Shown here piece by piece: positions 1-7,969 of a DNA stretch of 39,644 nt (position 1 is the stretch's first letter; each line of letters starts with the position of its first letter). The position numbers were made by a program, and so were the translations under genes. The notes below the pieces were generated by a model. The model saw nothing but the letters and a program-made list of their open reading frames with translations. It made no database searches and had not been told where the DNA came from. This DNA is from an uncultured Flavobacteriaceae bacterium. Its GTDB lineage: Bacteria; Bacteroidota; Bacteroidia; Flavobacteriales; Flavobacteriaceae. The stretch is taken from NCBI GenBank assembly GCA_938017825.1, contig CALIJE010000102.1:1-39644 (forward strand). Reading direction: 5' to 3'.

Positions 1-950
1 TTAAGGGAAATAACGCCCAAATGCTCAGGTATGATAACCCGTGATTCAGGGGAAAGTCGTTTTACATCTTCTTTAAATGGCAGTAATTTTTGTTCAACAC
101 CACTTTGTTGTGAAAAGCCATAAGGCAATCTAAAATTATCCCAATGTGTAGGGATAATGATCTTGGGATAGTTGGTAACCGCCAAAAGACGTTCATTATA
201 TTTATACAAGCCTAATTGAGAACGGTTTACACCGGCCAAAAGAACATCCGGTTTCTGCCCGACCAATTCTCTTTCCACAAAATTCATCGAGGCCATGGTC
301 AATATGTTGTGATGATCGAATCTAGCCAAAAACATAAGCGAACCCCCTTCTATAAATTCTGACACTTTAAGCGGTGTTTTGGGCACTTCAGAATAGGTTC
401 TGGAATCGATATAGTGTTTATCGTTCAAAGCGGAATGTATAGATGGAATAACTTGTACTGAAAAATTATCGAACTGATAATCTTCTCCGCCTTTAACAGG
501 ATATAACTGTTCTTCCGGCACCCCATAACCCCTTAAAATATTTCGTGTCGTTTCGGTGCCGATGACTTTAGCCCCGGTTTTCTTTGCGATATAGGGTACA
601 TCCGCCAAATGGTCAAAATGAGAATGATGTACTAAAATAAAATCTGCTTTGGTTATGAGACTATCTATTAATAAGGTGTCGGATACAAAAATATCGGAAC
701 GTAATACTGTTTTCCTTGTATCTTTTTCGCTTACTCCCGGCCCAGTTCCAAGCTTCATTCTAGTGAGATAGGGGTCAATCAAAACAACGACCTTGCCATC
801 ATTGATTTCCCAACCGGCGGTTCCAAAATATCGCAATTGTATGGAGTCGTTTTGAGCATTCGATAGGGAAGGGTTGAACAGAATGGCACACAGCACAACC
901 TTGAAAAGGAATGCGAGGCTTTTTGGTGCATTTTTGTTAGAGGTTCTCAT
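1..950 (-). CDS. Metallo-beta-lactamase-fold hydrolase, secreted (3' end beyond window)
   Basis: The reading frame is open from the ATG at 950 to the left edge (about 316 codons seen), so the C-terminus is missing. The N-terminus is a signal peptide ending near SNAQ-ND. The core starts IQLRYFGTAGWEI and continues to a DPYLTR strand. It carries the metal-binding motif HHSHFDHLADV, which fits the HxHxDH signature of the MBL superfamily. Later histidines in PTHWDNF and PEHLG fit further metal ligands. The layout resembles the UlaG/YycJ-like soluble MBL branch; the substrate cannot be told. The gene starts 18 bp after the stop of the FG-GAP gene upstream, so the two are probably cotranscribed. 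Confidence 0.85.
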   Translation of the reverse strand, partial: MRTSNKNAPKSLAFLFKVVLCAILFNPSLSNAQNDSIQLRYFGTAGWEINDGKVVVLIDPYLTRMKLGTGPGVSEKDTRKTVLRSDIFVSDTLLIDSLITKADFILVHHSHFDHLADVPYIAKKTGAKVIGTETTRNILRGYGVPEEQLYPVKGGEDYQFDNFSVQVIPSIHSALNDKHYIDSRTYSEVPKTPLKVSEFIEGGSLMFLARFDHHNILTMASMNFVERELVGQKPDVLLAGVNRSQLGLYKYNERLLAVTNYPKIIIPTHWDNFRLPYGFSQQSGVEQKLLPFKEDVKRLSPESRVIIPEHLGVISL

Positions 951-968
951 AATGGTTAAAGTTTTAGC

Positions 969-2114
969 TTAATCTTTTTTGCCAATTTGGTTCATATAGT
1001 ATCGATTGATCTCATCAGAGTTGGCTTCAATGATATCTGGAAGACCGTCGCCATTCACATCAGCCGTAATGATATCATATGTTCTAAAGGACGATTCATG
1101 AAGCTGAAGACTCTTATAATTTTCGCCGTTTTTTTCGTTAAAATAGATGTAATTGGGACTTCGTGAATTGCCCACTATAATGTCTAGATCATCATCTAAG
1201 TCAATATCACTAAGGGATATGGCATAACTAGCGGCTTCAGAAGGGTCAAAAATTACTGAACGGACGAATGGGTTTTCTCCACCTCCGAAGTAAATTGCGT
1301 TGGCGGAGCCGATATTCGCTACAATAATATCAGGTTCACCGTCTGCATCTAAATCACCAATACCAATCGACCTAGTATTATCCTTTCCAGATCCAAACGG
1401 AATTTTCTCCTCAAAACCGAGTTTTCCGTCGTTCAGGTATACAAAGTTGTATTGTTCGTCTCGATTTGCCAAGATTAAGTCCACATCCCCATCCTTATCC
1501 ATATCCGCAACTTCTACATCGATAGTAGCGTCTTCATTGCTACCAAAATTCACTGTTTCGGTAAAGTTGCCCTTCCCGTCGTTCAAGCAAATTTCATTGG
1601 GTTGCCCTCGGTTTGTAATAAGTATATCGATATGGCCATCTAGATTCACATCGGCCAATGTAATATTTCGGGTGGGCGAATATGACCTGCCAAAAGAACC
1701 GCCCATGCTAAAAGAGCCAGTGCCATCATTTAGAAAAATCGTATTGGGCGCCCTATCGTTTCCTACCGCGATGTCAAGATCACCATCATTGTCGAAATCA
1801 CCCAATTCTGTAGCATAGGTGGTCTCCCGTATTGAACCCAGGTTTTTTTCTACCGTAAATATGCCCTTCCCGTTATTGATAAATATTCGGTTTTGGCCGG
1901 GCCAATGCCTTCCATTGGCCACCAGTATATCAATGTCTCCATCATTGTCGATATCTCCTTTGGCCACTGAGGCGGAGCGTTCTTTGTATGTTCCGAGGAT
2001 TAGCCGATTGTTTGCTGCAAAATCGTTGTTTTGGGCAAGGCCAAGGCAGCTAAATAGATATGCAAACAGTGTTAGCGCAACAATTTTATTCATTACCGAA
2101 ATTAATTGATTCAT
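969..2114 (-). CDS. Secreted FG-GAP/VCBS repeat protein
   Basis: An exported protein of about 381 residues. After a signal peptide (MNKIVALTLFAYLFSCLGLAQ when read from the second in-frame Met at 2093) it consists almost wholly of about seven repeats. Each has an acidic calcium-binding loop such as GDIDNDGDIDILVAN, DFDNDGDLDIAVGN or DMDKDGDVDLILAN, followed by a short FINNGKGIF-type strand. This is the FG-GAP/VCBS pattern, which folds as a calcium-binding beta-propeller. No enzyme domain is present, so a binding or adhesion role is inference. A TTG precedes the ATG at 2114; I chose the ATG because a promoter-like TAnnTTTG lies just upstream. Confidence 0.85.
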   Translation of the reverse strand: MNQLISVMNKIVALTLFAYLFSCLGLAQNNDFAANNRLILGTYKERSASVAKGDIDNDGDIDILVANGRHWPGQNRIFINNGKGIFTVEKNLGSIRETTYATELGDFDNDGDLDIAVGNDRAPNTIFLNDGTGSFSMGGSFGRSYSPTRNITLADVNLDGHIDILITNRGQPNEICLNDGKGNFTETVNFGSNEDATIDVEVADMDKDGDVDLILANRDEQYNFVYLNDGKLGFEEKIPFGSGKDNTRSIGIGDLDADGEPDIIVANIGSANAIYFGGGENPFVRSVIFDPSEAASYAISLSDIDLDDDLDIIVGNSRSPNYIYFNEKNGENYKSLQLHESSFRTYDIITADVNGDGLPDIIEANSDEINRYYMNQIGKKD

Positions 2115-2139
2115 CAATGTATTAAAATTTATGCGAATC

Positions 2140-2147
2140 CAAATTTA
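2140..2147 (-). promoter_or_regulatory. Candidate housekeeping -7 element of the FG-GAP gene
   Basis: TAAATTTG on the minus strand matches the Bacteroidota TAnnTTTG -7 consensus and lies about 25 bp before the ATG. No convincing -33 TTTG was found at the right distance. Confidence 0.4.
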
Positions 2148-2250
2148 ATTCCAATGAAATTACGGCAGTTTCAATATATCTATTAAGGATTTGGGGCGCT
2201 CAAAAAAGGTCGGGCTACAGCAGAACTTAATGTTCTTTGGAGTTATTACC

Positions 2251-2286
2251 AAAAAAAACATCCGCCGATCGGCGGATGCTTTTTTT
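2251..2286 (-). terminator. Rho-independent terminator after the small membrane peptide gene
   Basis: A perfect 20-bp palindrome (2259-2278, core CCGCCGATCGGCGG) is flanked by an A-run on the left and a T-run on the right, so it can work in both directions. It lies 52 bp downstream of the minus-strand stop at 2339. Confidence 0.8.
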
Positions 2287-2289
2287 AAA

Positions 2290-2693
2290 AATGTAGGTTA
2301 AAAAAAATATGGGGGTGTAGGTTAATACAGATTTGGTTTTAGGGTAGGTTGTTCAAGGCGGTTGCATTTGGAGTGGCAACCGTTTGGTTTTCAATTTTGT
2401 TGATTTCTTTTTCCATCGCAAGTTCTCTAGCGTCGGCCTGCCCTACGTTATAATAGGTAATAAGGGCTAAAACAAAACTTGCGAAGTACAGGAAGCTTTT
2501 TACTTTATATGACATGGTTGATTGCTTTTGTTTGTTGAGACCAAAGTAGTGCAAGAAAGGGCGCTACCTAGCCGATTGTTGTGAAATGACCCCAATTTTG
2601 ATGTCAAAACTCGTTTTTTTGTGGTGTGAAATCGAAAAAGGCCTAAATGAATAAAATCAGCCTTGGATGAAGTGTTTGTTTTCTTGGATGAGC
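2290..2693 (-). repeat. Duplicated cassette, copy 1 (intact peptide gene)
   Basis: This 404-bp stretch aligns along nearly its whole length with 4766-5136. It holds the tiny membrane peptide gene (2339-2515), about 180 bp of upstream DNA and a downstream tail with two direct TGTAGGTTAA repeats. The best-kept non-coding part is 2575-2635 (for example ATTTTGATGTCAAAAC). It includes two TGTGAAAT direct repeats 45 bp apart (2580 and 2625). The rest of the gap up to the VOC gene at 2920 shows no gene I can support. Confidence 0.8.
2339..2515 (-). CDS. Small single-span membrane peptide (58 aa)
   Basis: I chose the ATG at 2515 because the decayed copy at 4958 starts at the same place and because the protein then opens directly with its membrane segment. 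MSYKVKSFLYFASFVLALITYYNVG is one hydrophobic span with a positively charged N-terminus. It is followed by a polar tail of about 33 residues ending TALNNLP. It could be an uncleaved membrane anchor or a secreted peptide. I do not recognise the family. A strong terminator follows. A second copy of the gene lies about 2.4 kb away, broken by a stop and frameshift, so this is the only intact copy here. Confidence 0.6.
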   Translation of the reverse strand: MSYKVKSFLYFASFVLALITYYNVGQADARELAMEKEINKIENQTVATPNATALNNLP

Positions 2694-2919
2694 TACTGTT
2701 CTCAAACGATGCAATTATGGAAAAAAGAGGAAAGGTTGTAGCCCTTTTGCCTATTCATAGCGGTTTTGAACCTATTCTGATCAAGAAGAAGTTTTCAAAA
2801 TAGCATGCCTACGTATTGGAGACTCTCCAAATACCCCGGCGATCCATACATAGTACTGAAAGGTTTTGAAACCGCAAAAGCGCGTTCATATAGTAGACTA
2901 GGGTTTTACATGTCATCCG

Positions 2920-3312
2920 CTAATCGGTAGATTCGTTATGAATTCGCCACGGTGGGTTTAATCGGTTTTCCCCAGCATGGTATAGAATCAATTGATTTCC
3001 ATCAAGGTCTTTTAGCCTGGCCTCTCTCCAAAGCCATTTTTGATCAAGTGGCAATTGTTCGAATACAACTCCCTTTTCAACAAGTTTTGCCACATGCAAA
3101 TCGAGATCTTCACATTCGAAATATACATAAATGCCATCCCCTTTAGGCAAATTTTCAGTTTGATGTATGGAGAAGGTAGACGCCCCATTGGGGCATTCAA
3201 ATCGGGCGTAATGGGGTAGTGCATCCACAATCAATTGTAGCCCTAGTTTTTTATAAAAAGGCACCGATTTTGACAAATCTAAGGACGGAACGGTTATTTG
3301 ATTTAAGTTCAT
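2920..3312 (-). CDS. VOC (glyoxalase/bleomycin-resistance/dioxygenase) family protein
   Basis: 130 residues, the usual length for a single-domain VOC protein. It opens MNLNQITVPSLDLSKSVPFYKKLG, the typical first beta-alpha unit. A second unit follows with IYVYFECEDLDLHVAKLVEKG, and the end of the fold is ARLKDLDGNQLILYHAG, the classic 'DPDGN' strand. Metal ligands and substrate cannot be assigned with confidence. No signal peptide, so cytoplasmic. It starts 25 bp after the stop of the secreted protein gene upstream, which suggests a two-gene unit. Confidence 0.85.
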   Translation of the reverse strand: MNLNQITVPSLDLSKSVPFYKKLGLQLIVDALPHYARFECPNGASTFSIHQTENLPKGDGIYVYFECEDLDLHVAKLVEKGVVFEQLPLDQKWLWREARLKDLDGNQLILYHAGENRLNPPWRIHNESTD

Positions 3313-3337
3313 GGTCTTGTATGTTTTTTCTCTTACC

Positions 3338-4078
3338 CTAATCTATAAGTTCATAGAACTTAAATCTACTACGCTTCCTATTTTCTCTTTTAAAGCCTTT
3401 GGCATCTTTATGCTTGGGTATAAGAAAAGTGGATTCTGTAATTTCATTACGATCAATTTCAATTAGGCGATATTCGACAAAGATGTTCATTTTCTTGGGT
3501 GACAGCTTGTAGAAAAACAAAATGGCATTATCGATAATAGGTGCAACTTCTTCTGGATGAATTTGCTCCCCTATATTTCGTAAAAGATTTCGGTCGTCAG
3601 TAAATTTTAGACTATCGGATTCAGAATAAACATAGGTTTCAAAGCCATATTTTCGATCAAGAATGAGTTTCTTGAACATATGGTCCTTGTGCTGAAAATG
3701 GTAAACCGTATCAGTTATAGTTGTAGAGACTATGGGGCCGAAATGGGAGTTTTCGCGTTTATACAATTTCCCGAAGTTCAAATTATCTTCGAACATAGTA
3801 GTTTTTTTGGATTTGCTTAGTTGGTCATCATAAATGACATATAACCGTTGCAAGGAATCAATGAACAGCTCTTTTTCAAAATTGATCTTGTTCGTGGTTT
3901 TGATGTAATTCTTGTTCTTAATAACAATTCGCAAAGTGTCGAAGTGCTTTTTAGACTCGGATATTTCTACCCCGTTCATGTGCATATGATGGTGATATGT
4001 CAATTCACCTTCGAATACTTTTTGCCCACTTAACATAGTTAGGCTGAACATAAAACAGCATAGTACTAGTTTCCTCAT
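3338..4078 (-). CDS. Secreted protein of unknown function
   Basis: 246 residues with a clear signal peptide (MRKLVLCCFMFSLTMLSGQ). The mature part begins VFEGELTYHHHMHMNG and looks like an all-beta periplasmic protein built of alternating strands, with no cysteine in it. The early HHHMH cluster could bind metal, but nothing else supports that. The N-terminal 'GELTY' strand recalls secreted flavobacterial proteins of the GLPGLI/DUF4412 kind, though I see no diagnostic motif. It precedes the VOC gene on the same strand by 25 bp. I do not recognise the family. Confidence 0.65.
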   Translation of the reverse strand: MRKLVLCCFMFSLTMLSGQKVFEGELTYHHHMHMNGVEISESKKHFDTLRIVIKNKNYIKTTNKINFEKELFIDSLQRLYVIYDDQLSKSKKTTMFEDNLNFGKLYKRENSHFGPIVSTTITDTVYHFQHKDHMFKKLILDRKYGFETYVYSESDSLKFTDDRNLLRNIGEQIHPEEVAPIIDNAILFFYKLSPKKMNIFVEYRLIEIDRNEITESTFLIPKHKDAKGFKRENRKRSRFKFYELID

Positions 4079-4129
4079 AGTTAGGGGGAATAGTTTGATA
4101 CGGATGTAATACTAAATAATTCCCGATAC

Positions 4130-4165
4130 AAAAACAAAAAGCACCGACAAAGTCGGTGCTTTTCT
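4130..4165 (-). terminator. Rho-independent terminator after the Spy-like gene
   Basis: A perfect stem GCACCGAC / GTCGGTGC (4141-4148 with 4152-4159) with a 3-nt loop. It is extended by an A-run on the left and T-run on the right. It lies 20 bp beyond the minus-strand stop at 4186. Confidence 0.8.
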
Positions 4166-4185
4166 TCATCTTTGAACAGATTCAA

Positions 4186-4629
4186 TCACTGCCCACGGCC
4201 ATGTTCTTTGCCATTCCTCCTCTTACCTTTTCCTCTCTTCTTTCCTTTCCGCTTAGCCATTTTCTCCCACCTTTCGTACTGCTCGGCCGAAAGAATTTTT
4301 TTCATTTCGGCTTTGTGTGCGATTTGTTGATCGAGCTTTTTGTTTTGCATCGCATAGCGTTCTTCTGAGCTTGGTTTAGTAGCTTCGCCTGATTCTTTTA
4401 TTGCTTTGCGTTCTTCCATCTGGGCTTTTCTCAACTTTGATTGCTCCAATAAGAGTGCTTTTACCTTTGCTTGCTGATCTGTGTTTAGATCAAGCGCAAG
4501 TGTCATGCGTTTTGTCTGCAATGTTGCATGTTGCTCATTGCTTAGCTCACTTCTTTTGGTTGTCTTTTTTTCTTGTGCCAAGGCGCCAAAACCGATAAGC
4601 GCTATAGCTAAAATCAATACTTTTTTCAT
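4186..4629 (-). CDS. Spy/CpxP-like periplasmic protein (DUF4890-like)
   Basis: 147 residues. A signal peptide (MKKVLILAIALIGFGALAQ) is followed by an all-helical, highly charged protein. It carries LTxxQ-like motifs: 'LDLNTDQQAKVKALL' near residue 48 and 'ILSAEQYERWEKM' near residue 115. This is the pattern of the Spy/CpxP group of periplasmic helical proteins, which act as chaperones or envelope-stress sensors in enterobacteria; in Bacteroidota such proteins are often annotated DUF4890. The C-terminus is a very basic Lys/Arg/Gly tail (KRKGKKRGKGKRRNGK). It has its own terminator and no obvious operon partner. Confidence 0.7.
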   Translation of the reverse strand: MKKVLILAIALIGFGALAQEKKTTKRSELSNEQHATLQTKRMTLALDLNTDQQAKVKALLLEQSKLRKAQMEERKAIKESGEATKPSSEERYAMQNKKLDQQIAHKAEMKKILSAEQYERWEKMAKRKGKKRGKGKRRNGKEHGRGQ

Positions 4630-4732
4630 CTGTCTATTTTTAATCCACTATTCTGTGGGGTTGTTTTGCGCTTATGACGGTACAGATTTCGAAAGGTTTA
4701 AATCAGCTTTTGGTAAGAATTTGTTAAAAATA

Positions 4733-4764
4733 AAAGGGGCCGGCAATTTTGCCGGCCCCTTTTA
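4733..4764 (-). terminator. Strong hairpin terminator beside the decayed peptide copy
   Basis: A perfect inverted repeat with 15-bp arms (AAAAGGGGCCGGCAA and its complement) around a 2-nt loop, with A and T runs at the outer ends. It lies downstream of the decayed peptide gene at 4813-4958, in the place matching the different hairpin at 2259-2278. The 4630-5268 gap holds only this, the decayed copy and the metalloprotease terminator. Confidence 0.75.
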
Positions 4765-4765
4765 T

Positions 4766-5136
4766 AATGTAGGTTAAAAAAATATGGGGTGTAGGTTAAA
4801 ATAGATTGGGTTTTATTGTAGGTTGTTCACTGCAGTTGCGCTTTGGTAGGCAACCGTTAGGTTTTTGTACAGCACGTTCTTTAGCCTGCGTTATAATAGG
4901 TAATCAAGGCCAGAACAAAACTTGCGAAGTATAGGTAACTTTTTATTTTATATGACATGGTTTCTTGTTTTTGTTTGCTGAGACCAAAGTACTTCAAGAA
5001 AGGGTGTTACCATGGTGATTGTTGTGAAATGACCCCTATTTTGATGTCAAAACGTGTTTTTTTGTGGTGTGAAATTAAAAAAGGCCCAAATGAGCAAAAT
5101 CAGTCATGGATGAAGTGGCCATTTTCTTGGACAAGC
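4766..5136 (-). repeat. Duplicated cassette, copy 2 (decayed)
   Basis: Aligns with 2290-2693 with substitutions and several short deletions. Shared blocks include the tandem TGTAGGTTAA tail, the start region of the peptide gene, GAGACCAAAGTA and the TTTGATGTCAAAAC region. Three ordinary genes lie between the copies, so this is a dispersed duplication and not a tandem repeat. Confidence 0.8.
4813..4958 (-). pseudogene. Broken second copy of the small membrane peptide gene
   Basis: From the ATG at 4958 it reads MSYKIKSYLYFASFVLALITYYNAG and then stops, against ...YYNVGQADARELA in the intact copy. After a shift of reading frame the rest reads NLTVAYQSATAVNNLQ, clearly related to NQTVATPNATALNNLP. 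The loss is therefore due to short deletions. The membrane segment itself is conserved, so a 25-residue peptide could still be made. Confidence 0.7.
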
Positions 5137-5180
5137 AGCACCATTGTTTGCAAGAAGAACAAAATAATGGCTTGCTTTGT

Positions 5181-5225
5181 TAAAAAAGAAACCCTGAATT
5201 TGGCACTTGCCACTTATTCAGGGTT
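5181..5225 (-). terminator. Terminator of the metalloprotease gene
   Basis: Stem AACCCTGAAT (5190-5199) with ATTCAGGGTT (5216-5225). The loop can itself pair (TGGCA/TGCCA). On the minus strand it is followed by a T-rich tract. It lies 44 bp after the stop at 5269. Confidence 0.7.
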
Positions 5226-5268
5226 TTGTTCAATTAAGGTGTAACACCTTATCCGTTTCTTATTTCAT

Positions 5269-7767
5269 TTAACCATTTGGTTCCAAAATCATTTTAATGC
5301 GTTCTGATGCATCCTCTAGATGATACCTGCTCATACTATCGGAAGTCCTAGGTATTGCGTTTCTAATGCTTCTACGAAGGCGTTTTAGTTCGGCACGCGC
5401 TACTGAACGAATATCCGACTGGCTTGTATTCACAGCGGTAGATTTTTGATAACCACCAAAACCTGGTTGTTTGCGTTGGTTCTTGGCTGTCATTAAATAA
5501 TCCAATCGGTCAATGTGGGCCTTTTGAAGGTTTCTGCGATAGGTATCTATGTTATTGCCGGAACGCAATTCAGACCAGATGCCATTTCTGAGGTCACCCA
5601 TCATATCCAATAAACGATATGCGTTCGTGCCTTGGGCCGTCTCATTTTCAATAAGTCTGGCCATTTTGCCCAAGCGCAATATGTTGTTCAAGGTACGCAC
5701 CTGCATTGACCTTACACGTTCTATATAGCCAGAATACTGCGTTTTACTAAAAATATCTTGATCGATAAGCCATTCTGGGGTGCTGAACAGTTCTTGTTGC
5801 AAGAATGCCATTGCGTCTTCTTGATGCTGCTTACTCACATGGGCATATACCGCACCCTCTTGATCATAGGTCTTTTGATGTTCATAAACTCCCCCAATAT
5901 TATTGGAAACATGACCCATATACCTATTGAATTGCGCAACTACCTGCCCATACATCGTTTCAAGGTTGGCATAGTTCTTACCGTCCTCGGCGGTCCATTC
6001 CTCTAGTTTAGGAACAATTCGCTTCAGGTTGGCGATACCATAGGTACTTGCTTTTATGGCATCATCGCCTAAATCTTCAGTTTGTGAACTAGGATCTACC
6101 ACATCACCTACCTGCTGATGGCCAAAGCGGTACATGGGGTCTCCTGCATGCTCCAAAATCCAACTATCCAATGTTTTCTTTTCGTCTTCGGCAGACGTAT
6201 CCAATATGGGCTTATATCCCCATTTTATGGCATACTTATCATATACGCCGATGTCTGGCATCAATGCAACTCCCTCGTCTCCTGGCTGGGCAATGTAATT
6301 GAATCGTGCATAGTCCATTATCGATGGTGCCGTGCCATATTTTTGAGTGAATGCGGCCGAACGTAGTGAATCTACTGGATAGGCCACACTACTACCCATA
6401 TTATGCGGCAGCCCCAAAGTATGCCCTACTTCATGTGATGATACAAAGCGAATCAAGCGCCCCATAACCTCATCTTTAAAGGCAACGCCCTGGGCATCGG
6501 GGTTTATTGCAGCAGTTTGTACAAAGAACCAGTTTCTAAGCAAGGTCATGACATTATGGTACCAGTTGATATCCGATTCCAGTATTTCGCCACTACGGGG
6601 ATCACTAACATGTGGTCCGTTGGCATTGGGGATCGGAGAAGCCAAATAGCGAACAACAGAGTAGCGTACATCCTCTGGAGACCATTCTGGATCTTCCTCT
6701 ACAGTTGGGGGGTCTTTGGCAATAATGGCATTTTTGAAACCGGCCGCTTCAAATGCTACTTGCCAATCCTCAATTCCTTGTTTTATATAAGGAACCCATT
6801 GTTTTGGTGTTGCGCGATCTACATAATAGACAATCTGTTTTTTGGGCTCTACCAATTCGCCATTTTTGTATTTTTCAACGTCCTCGTCCTTGACCTCCAG
6901 GCGCCATCTATCGAGATATCTAACGGTCTTACTTTCCTGTGCATCTAGACCGTAATCGACCTGTCCGCGAGCGAACCAACCTACACGGTCATCAAAATAC
7001 CTGCGTTTCATAGGTTTTTCGGGTAATACGATCATGGAATTGTTGATTTCAACCGAGATAGATCCTAAACTTCCATTGCTTGGAGGTTCTTTGGCGAAAT
7101 ACGTTTTCACATGGCGTGCCTCTATATTGAGGGGATAACTCTTTATCGATTCTATATAGCTTCTGCTCTCATCCAAACGACTCACTTTGTACCGCTTTCT
7201 ATAAAAATCTGGCATCCCTAAAGCCAACTGATCTTTTATAAAGAGGTTATTCACCTCGATGACGGTCGCTGGCTGCAAAGAATCTTTTTTAAAGGCTTTG
7301 ATATCAAAAGCAAAAAGAACAGGTTCAAAGTTCGAATTGACTACCGCCTCATGTACAGGCAGGGAATCGGCCGCTACTATGCCATGTGATACTACTCTTA
7401 AGAGCACTTTTTTTGGTCTTTTTTCCCAACGCAGTACTTGGGTATTGATTTTACCACCACCGAAACCGATTCCGCTTGCGGTCTTGGAAATACGGGTTAC
7501 CATCAACATTTCTTTGTTGAAAAGTGAATCAGGTATCTCATAGTAGTGCTTATCGTCTACTTGATGTGTGGTGAAGAGTCCCTCATCAGAAATCGCCTCT
7601 TTGGTAATTACCTTTGCATAGGGTTTTATTTTGTCTTTTTTAGCATCGGGCTTAGCTCCGGTCTGTTCTTTTTTGTTTTTTTTCTTTTTGAAAATTTGTG
7701 CTTCGGCCGTAGTGGTGCCGAGCATAACGAAGGCCAACAAAAGTCTGGCCAAAAAATTCTTTGACAT
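5269..7767 (-). CDS. Secreted zinc-dependent metalloprotease (DUF5118-DUF5117-DUF4953)
   Basis: 832 residues with a signal peptide (MSKNFLARLLLAFVMLGTTTAEA) followed by a Lys-rich linker. The zinc site is HEVGHTLGLPHN (His445, Glu446, His449, His455), the extended HExxHxxGxxH motif of metzincin-type peptidases. 'SIMDYARFNYIAQPGD' downstream is the Met-turn-like part of this family. N-terminal blocks such as 'YYEIPDSLFNKEMLMVTRI' and 'NINTQVLRWEK'-like strands match the DUF5118/DUF5117 architecture common in Bacteroidota, at the usual family length. It probably acts in the periplasm or outside the cell; substrates are unknown. Monocistronic, with its own terminator, and divergent from the metal ATPase. 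Confidence 0.9.
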   Translation of the reverse strand: MSKNFLARLLLAFVMLGTTTAEAQIFKKKKNKKEQTGAKPDAKKDKIKPYAKVITKEAISDEGLFTTHQVDDKHYYEIPDSLFNKEMLMVTRISKTASGIGFGGGKINTQVLRWEKRPKKVLLRVVSHGIVAADSLPVHEAVVNSNFEPVLFAFDIKAFKKDSLQPATVIEVNNLFIKDQLALGMPDFYRKRYKVSRLDESRSYIESIKSYPLNIEARHVKTYFAKEPPSNGSLGSISVEINNSMIVLPEKPMKRRYFDDRVGWFARGQVDYGLDAQESKTVRYLDRWRLEVKDEDVEKYKNGELVEPKKQIVYYVDRATPKQWVPYIKQGIEDWQVAFEAAGFKNAIIAKDPPTVEEDPEWSPEDVRYSVVRYLASPIPNANGPHVSDPRSGEILESDINWYHNVMTLLRNWFFVQTAAINPDAQGVAFKDEVMGRLIRFVSSHEVGHTLGLPHNMGSSVAYPVDSLRSAAFTQKYGTAPSIMDYARFNYIAQPGDEGVALMPDIGVYDKYAIKWGYKPILDTSAEDEKKTLDSWILEHAGDPMYRFGHQQVGDVVDPSSQTEDLGDDAIKASTYGIANLKRIVPKLEEWTAEDGKNYANLETMYGQVVAQFNRYMGHVSNNIGGVYEHQKTYDQEGAVYAHVSKQHQEDAMAFLQQELFSTPEWLIDQDIFSKTQYSGYIERVRSMQVRTLNNILRLGKMARLIENETAQGTNAYRLLDMMGDLRNGIWSELRSGNNIDTYRRNLQKAHIDRLDYLMTAKNQRKQPGFGGYQKSTAVNTSQSDIRSVARAELKRLRRSIRNAIPRTSDSMSRYHLEDASERIKMILEPNG

Positions 7768-7944
7768 AGTTTGTAATTTGGTTTTTTGAAAATAATGTCC
7801 GCTAATGTACCTAAAATTCTCAGATATCCACTGTTAATTAATTCATAACGAAATCAGCTTGTGCGGGCCTTACTAGCTTTCAATAAAATGGTTGAATTGA
7901 TGATGGAAATGGCATCTTTACTTCCATTGCACAGGAAGCCTTTG

Positions 7945-7952
7945 TATTTTTG
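7945..7952 (+). promoter_or_regulatory. Candidate housekeeping promoter of the metal ATPase
   Basis: TATTTTTG is an exact TAnnTTTG -7 element. A TTG at 7926-7928 fits the -33 position. Transcription would start near 7957, about 12 bp before the ATG at 7970. Confidence 0.55.
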
Positions 7953-7969
7953 AAAGAGAGTACGACTAT

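Noticed and set aside
1300-2109. Long plus-strand frames opposite the FG-GAP protein gene
   Set aside because: They are reverse-strand shadows of the calcium-loop repeats (runs of Ser/Pro/Ile) with no independent support.
2290-2325. TTAACCTACA repeats (also at 4766-4800) as possible regulon promoters
   Set aside because: They lack the G before TTAACC and the CATTAAA block, and lie downstream of the peptide gene next to its terminator.
2718-2803. 28-codon frame starting MEKRGKVVALL
   Set aside because: Short, opposite to its neighbours, no signal for translation or family match.
4957-5244. 95-codon plus-strand frame across the cassette and the metalloprotease terminator
   Set aside because: The matching frame in the other cassette copy is stopped after a few codons, the composition is unlike protein, and it crosses a terminator hairpin.
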